Part shown: piece by piece, positions 60,913 to 64,000 of the stretch | Layout of the letters: every line of letters starts with the position of its first letter | Numbering within the stretch: position 1 is the stretch's first letter | Assembly (NCBI GenBank): GCA_038961845.1 | Contig: CP152408.1 | Coordinates: 4,836,001 to 4,900,000 of the forward strand | Reading direction: 5' to 3' | Source: Xylophilus sp. GW821-FHT01B05 | GTDB taxonomy: Bacteria; Pseudomonadota; Gammaproteobacteria; Burkholderiales; Burkholderiaceae_C | DNA: 64,000 bases | Notes under the pieces: generated by a model | The model's input: only the letters and a program-made list of their open reading frames with translations | Databases searched by the model: none | Told to the model about the DNA's origin: nothing | Translations under genes and position numbers: made by a program

Positions 60913-60934
60913 AGTGTGAGAAGCGCGTCACACT
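60913..60934. promoter_or_regulatory. MarR-type operator between the Bug pair and the MarR gene
   Basis: AGTGTGA (60913-60919) and TCACACT (60928-60934) make a perfect 7-bp inverted repeat with an 8-bp spacer. It ends 5 nt before the marR ATG at 60940, about 105-125 nt upstream of the Bug pair, and would allow autoregulation. Placement of the ATG after the palindrome also argues against the in-frame GTG at 60916. Confidence 0.65.
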
Positions 60935-60939
60935 TTTCC

Positions 60940-61488
60940 ATGAAGCCCCTGCCCACCGCCTCCACCCTGCTGTCGCCGCAATGCCTGGAGGACCTGCTGC
61001 TCTACCAACTTGCACGCACGGTGCGCGTCTGCGGCAGCATGGCCACGCGCCTAGTCGAGGGCGGCTTTGGCATCACCCGCCGCGAATGGGGCATGGTGGC
61101 AAGCCTGTACGGCGCCGGGGAAATCACCTCATCCGCGCTGGCCGAGCGGCTGCACCTGGACCGCGTGCGCACCTCGCGCGCGCTGCAAGGCCTGGTGAAG
61201 AAAGGCCTGGTCGAGCGCCGGCATGGCCCGCAGGATAGACGCGAAGTACGGGTGCAGCTAAGCGACAACGGCCGGCAACTGTACGCAGAGCTGTTCCCCC
61301 GCATTGCCCGGCTCAATACCGAACTGCTGGCCGACATCGCCCCCGCGCAGGTCGAGGTGCTGCTGCAATGCCTGCAGCAACTCGAAGCACGCGGGCAGGC
61401 GCTGCAGCAGATGGGCCACGTCACCGACAAGGCCGACCGGCGCACCGGCGGGGCGCAACGCCGGCGCTGGGCAGAGCCGGCGGTTTAG
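60940..61488 (+). CDS. MarR family transcriptional regulator
   Basis: 182 residues from the ATG at 60940; a GTG at 60916 lies inside the operator-like palindrome and is rejected. Winged helix-turn-helix of MarR type in residues ~35-130: YQLARTVRVCGSMATRLVEG, GITRREWGMVASLYGAGEIT, SALAERLHLDRVRTSRALQG and the wing VERRHGPQDRREVRVQLSDN. The C-terminal tail is Arg-rich (TGGAQRRRWAEP). It is divergent from the tandem Bug genes and probably controls them. A palindromic repeat starts immediately after its stop codon. Confidence 0.93.
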   Translation: MKPLPTASTLLSPQCLEDLLLYQLARTVRVCGSMATRLVEGGFGITRREWGMVASLYGAGEITSSALAERLHLDRVRTSRALQGLVKKGLVERRHGPQDRREVRVQLSDNGRQLYAELFPRIARLNTELLADIAPAQVEVLLQCLQQLEARGQALQQMGHVTDKADRRTGGAQRRRWAEPAV

Positions 61489-61551
61489 AGCCAAAAGTAC
61501 CTCTAGCCCTTACCCCACCTGGGCTATTAGCTATTTATTTAATAGCACACC
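61489..61551 (+). repeat. Dispersed palindromic repeat, copy 5
   Basis: The clearest copy: CCAAAAGTACCTCTAGCCC, with TAGCCC (61504-61509) facing GGGCTA (61521-61526), then TTAGCTATTTATTTAATAGC. It lies between the convergent MarR gene and nadA, touching both ends, and might act as a shared terminator. Confidence 0.78.
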
Positions 61552-61554
61552 AAT

Positions 61555-62673
61555 CTAAGCCGCGCCTATGCCCGGCACCATCGCCCCCGCCGACGCTTGC
61601 GCCTTCAATGCCGCAGTAAACGCCAGCATGCGGTCTATCGGCCGGCGTGCCAGCGGGATCAGCGCCGGGTCCACCTGCACCGCGTTGGCGCCGGTTTCCA
61701 GTACGCGCGCCACGTCGGCCAGGCCGTTCATGGCCATCCACGGGCAGTGCGCGCAGCTCTTGCAGGTGGCGCTGTTGCCGGCGGTGGGCGCCTCGATGAA
61801 GGTCTTGCCCGGGTTCAGCGTGCGCAGCTTGTGCAGCATGCCGTTGTCGGTGGCGACGATGAAGGTGTCTGCATCCAGCTCGCGCGCAGCCTTCAGGATG
61901 CCCGAGGTGGAGCCCACGGCGTCAGCCAGCGCCACCACTTCAGCCGGCGACTCGGGGTGCACCAGCACCTTGGCCTGCGGGTAGTCGCGCTTGAGCGCTT
62001 CCAGCTCGAAGGCCTTGAACTCGTCGTGCACGATGCAGGCGCCGTTCCAGAACACCATGTCGGCGCCGGTCTCGCGCTGGATGTAGCCGCCCAGGTGGCG
62101 GTCTGGCGCCCACAGGATCTTCTCGCCGCGCGCCTTCAAGTGGCCCACGATCTCCAGCGCGCAGCTGGAGGTCACCAGCCAGTCGGCGCGCGCCTTTACC
62201 GCCGCGCTGGTGTTGGCGTAAACCACCACGGTGCGGTCCGGGTGCGCGTCGCAGAAGGCGCCAAAGGCGTCAGCCGGGCAGCCCAGGTCGAGCGAGCAGG
62301 TGGCGTCCAGATCGGGCATCAGCACGGTCTTCTCGGGCGACAGGATCTTGGCCGTCTCGCCCATGAAGCGCACGCCCGAGACGACCAGGGTCTGCGCCGC
62401 GTGGTCGCGGCCAAAACGCGCCATCTCCAGCGAATCACTCACCAAACCACCGGTTTCCTCGGCCAAGTCCTGCAGATCGGGGTGCACGTAGTAATGCGAC
62501 ACCATGACCGCATTGCGCTCGCGCAGCAGGCGCCGGATGCGCTCCTTCAGCGCCGCGCGCTCGGCCTGCGAGGGCTCGGGCGGCACGCGCGCCCAGGCGT
62601 GGCGCGTGGCACAGGCTGCGCCGGCGTCTTCCTGCGGCTGCTCGTATTCGACGTCGATGGTGGGGGTGTTCAT
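61555..62673 (-). CDS. nadA: Quinolinate synthase
   Basis: 372 residues. It condenses iminoaspartate (from NadB) with dihydroxyacetone phosphate to quinolinate using a [4Fe-4S] cluster. Three cluster cysteines are visible: [23 protein letters not shown] and [15 protein letters not shown]. Other family blocks: [59 protein letters not shown] and [13 protein letters not shown]. It is 40 nt after nadC, transcribed in the same direction, so nadC-nadA form an operon. Confidence 0.97.
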   Translation of the reverse strand: MNTPTIDVEYEQPQEDAGAACATRHAWARVPPEPSQAERAALKERIRRLLRERNAVMVSHYYVHPDLQDLAEETGGLVSDSLEMARFGRDHAAQTLVVSGVRFMGETAKILSPEKTVLMPDLDATCSLDLGCPADAFGAFCDAHPDRTVVVYANTSAAVKARADWLVTSSCALEIVGHLKARGEKILWAPDRHLGGYIQRETGADMVFWNGACIVHDEFKAFELEALKRDYPQAKVLVHPESPAEVVALADAVGSTSGILKAARELDADTFIVATDNGMLHKLRTLNPGKTFIEAPTAGNSATCKSCAHCPWMAMNGLADVARVLETGANAVQVDPALIPLARRPIDRMLAFTAALKAQASAGAMVPGIGAA

Positions 62674-62713
62674 TTTTCAGTACTCATTACGCGAAGCGCG
62701 CAGCCTGGAGGTG

Positions 62714-63583
62714 TCACAAAAACCGCATTGAAAAGTCCACGGCCTTGACGTCTTTGGTCAACGCGCCAATCGAGATGCGATCCACACCCGTGGCAGCCAA
62801 CCCGCGCACGCTGTCCATGGTGACGCCGCCCGAAATCTCCAGCACCGCGCGGCGCTCGCCCGCGGCCTCGTTGCGGCGCACGGCCTCGTGCAGTTGCGCC
62901 GGGTCCATGTTGTCGAGCAGCACCATGCGGGCGCCGGCGGCCAGCGCCTCGTCCAGTTGGGCCAGGGTCTCGACCTCGATCTCGATAAAGCGGGCCTGCG
63001 CCGCCACACGGGCCGCCGCCTGCAGCGCGGCCGTCACGCCGCCGGCTGCGGCGATGTGGTTCTCCTTGATCAGCACGGCGTCGAACAGGCCAATGCGGTG
63101 GTTGGTGCCGCCGCCGGTGCGCACCGCGTATTTCTGCGCCAGGCGCAGGCCGGGCAAGGTCTTGCGCGTGTCGACGATCACGGCGCGCGTGCCCTGCACC
63201 GCCGCCACGTAGGCCGCCGTCTTGGTGGCGACGGCACTCAGCAGTTGCAGGAAGTTGAGCGCGGTGCGCTCGGCGCTCAGCAGCGCGCGGGCGTCGCCTT
63301 CCAGCTCCAGCACGACCTGGTCGGCGTTGCAGCGCTCGCCCTCCTGCACATGCCAGGTGATGCGCGCCTGCGGGTCCAACTGGCGCAGCGTGGCCTCGAC
63401 CCAGGGCGCGCCGCACAGCACGGCCGATTCACGCGCCAGCACCCGTGCGCGGGCGGGCTGGTTGGCCGCTACCAGGCCGGCGGTCAGGTCGCCCGCGCCC
63501 ACGTCTTCCTGCAGTGCGCGCGCTGCGTCGGCGCGGGCCAGTTCCACCATGCGGACTGGCGAGAAATCAAAGGGATTTGTCAT
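62714..63583 (-). CDS. nadC: Nicotinate-nucleotide pyrophosphorylase (carboxylating)
   Basis: 289 residues from the ATG at 63583. It converts quinolinate and PRPP to nicotinate mononucleotide and CO2. Motifs: LQEDVGAGDLTAGLV, ERTALNFLQLLSAVATKTAA, DTRKTLPGLRLAQKYAVRTG, TNHRIGLFDAVLIKENHI, FIEIEVETLAQLDEAL, LLDNMDP and the C-terminal EISGGVTMDSVRGLAATGVD. A longer frame upstream is antisense to panB and rejected. First gene of nadC-nadA; divergent from panB across 117 bp. Confidence 0.97.
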   Translation of the reverse strand: MTNPFDFSPVRMVELARADAARALQEDVGAGDLTAGLVAANQPARARVLARESAVLCGAPWVEATLRQLDPQARITWHVQEGERCNADQVVLELEGDARALLSAERTALNFLQLLSAVATKTAAYVAAVQGTRAVIVDTRKTLPGLRLAQKYAVRTGGGTNHRIGLFDAVLIKENHIAAAGGVTAALQAAARVAAQARFIEIEVETLAQLDEALAAGARMVLLDNMDPAQLHEAVRRNEAAGERRAVLEISGGVTMDSVRGLAATGVDRISIGALTKDVKAVDFSMRFL

Positions 63584-63651
63584 GGGCGCGGAGGATAACG
63601 GCTGTAGCCAATGCCTGCCGGGCTGCGTGCTACATTGCGCGCCAATTTGCA

Positions 63652-63670
63652 CCCGGCCCCTGCGGCCGGG
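63652..63670 (+). other. GC-rich hairpin in the panB leader
   Basis: CCCGGCC (63652-63658) pairs with GGCCGGG (63664-63670) across a 5-nt loop, ending 30 nt upstream of the panB start. It may affect panB leader folding; no attenuator peptide or T-run was seen. Confidence 0.3.
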
Positions 63671-63700
63671 CCCTCGACCGACGTCTGCAGGTTCTTCTTC

Positions 63701-64000
63701 ATGGTGCATGTTTCCCCCGACTCCGCCCCGCCGCGCAAAGCGCTGACCCTGCCCCGCCTGCGCGAGATGCGAGGAGCCGGCGAGAAGATCGCCATGCTCA
63801 CCGCCTACGACGCCACCTTCGCCGCCCAGGCCGACCGCGCCGGCGTCGACTGCCTGCTGGTAGGCGACTCGCTCGGCATGGTCTGCCAGGGCCGCGCCGA
63901 CACCGTGGGCGTGAGCCTGGAGGCCATGCGCTACCACACCGAAAGCGTGGCGCGCGGCCTGCAGCGCGTGCAGGGCCGCGCCTGGCTGGTGGGCGACCTG
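63701..64000 (+). CDS. panB: 3-methyl-2-oxobutanoate hydroxymethyltransferase (3' end outside window)
   Basis: 100 residues visible, running off the right edge. PanB transfers a hydroxymethyl group from 5,10-methylene-THF to alpha-ketoisovalerate, the first step of pantothenate synthesis. The start ATG at 63701 gives [20 protein letters not shown], then [20 protein letters not shown] and [20 protein letters not shown] (Asp of the metal site in VGDSLG), followed by [17 protein letters not shown]. Divergent from nadC. The rest of the enzyme (about 265-280 residues in total for the family) is not in the window. Confidence 0.95.
   Translation, partial: MVHVSPDSAPPRKALTLPRLREMRGAGEKIAMLTAYDATFAAQADRAGVDCLLVGDSLGMVCQGRADTVGVSLEAMRYHTESVARGLQRVQGRAWLVGDL

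Noticed and set aside
61535..61741. Small frame at the 3' end of nadA and others of 60-100 codons across the window
   Set aside because: They overlap strong genes in other frames and lack ribosome-binding sites or conserved features.
1..64000. CRISPR arrays, prophage, IS elements, rRNA or tRNA genes
   Set aside because: No regular repeat-spacer series, phage or transposase protein, or recognisable rRNA/tRNA sequence was seen. A tRNA search by covariance model was not possible here, so a missed tRNA cannot be fully excluded.

Overview
The window is a high-GC stretch of bacterial chromosome that reads as Burkholderiales, most likely family Comamonadaceae. The pointers are the many Bug (TctC-type) solute-binding proteins without membrane partners, a DUF3460 gene, a queE with the CX14CX2C cluster motif known from Burkholderia, the nadB/nadA/nadC arrangement, and two intergenic repeat families that I associate with Acidovorax-like genomes. 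No rRNA, tRNA, transposase, prophage or CRISPR array was recognised.

Layout. 0-17.4 kb is a catabolic island: a GntR gene cut by the left edge; an SDR/Bug/carboxymuconolactone-decarboxylase-like/amidohydrolase operon divergent from a LysR gene; a two-gene alpha/beta-hydrolase + Bug operon; and a seven-gene operon (Bug, crotonase, ADP-forming acyl-CoA synthetase, Bug, enol-lactonase-like hydrolase, Bug, MmgE/PrpD) divergent from an IclR gene. 17.4-25.2 kb is core and envelope: glmS, an Lrp/AsnC regulator, an FtsX-like permease, a membrane-anchored C13 (caspase-like) peptidase and MipA/OmpV. 25.3-38.9 kb holds two complete RND efflux systems placed back to back, one with a TetR repressor and a divergent outer-membrane gene, one a three-gene operon with a divergent AraC regulator. 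39-41 kb is a degenerate hormone-sensitive-lipase-fold protein divergent from a LysR gene.

41-49 kb is a formate/oxalate module, all on the minus strand: LysR, OFA-family MFS carrier, a chemoreceptor of unusual topology, an FdhF/YdeP molybdo-oxidoreductase, a tiny winged-helix protein and FdhD. 48.9-58.5 kb is mostly housekeeping: apbC, a patatin, metG, a GlsB-type membrane protein, a BamE-like lipoprotein, DUF3460, scpA, nadB, queE, a QueD-like protein that has lost its catalytic Cys, and a CHMI-like isomerase. 58.5-64 kb has a tandem pair of duplicated Bug genes with a divergent MarR regulator, then nadA, nadC and the start of panB.

The most interesting signals are (1) a 31-bp operator-like block shared by the promoters of two separate operons that flank the LysR gene at 4761-5657; (2) a roughly 365-380 bp MITE-like element with long terminal inverted repeats and a conserved internal hairpin whose loop varies, at 7.7 kb and 58.5 kb (opposite orientations) plus a remnant at 31.6 kb; (3) five loci with a ~55-60 bp palindromic repeat, all in the same orientation; (4) three enzyme-fold proteins whose expected catalytic residues are replaced; and (5) a chemoreceptor embedded in the formate/oxalate operon with its sensor domain apparently on the cytoplasmic side.
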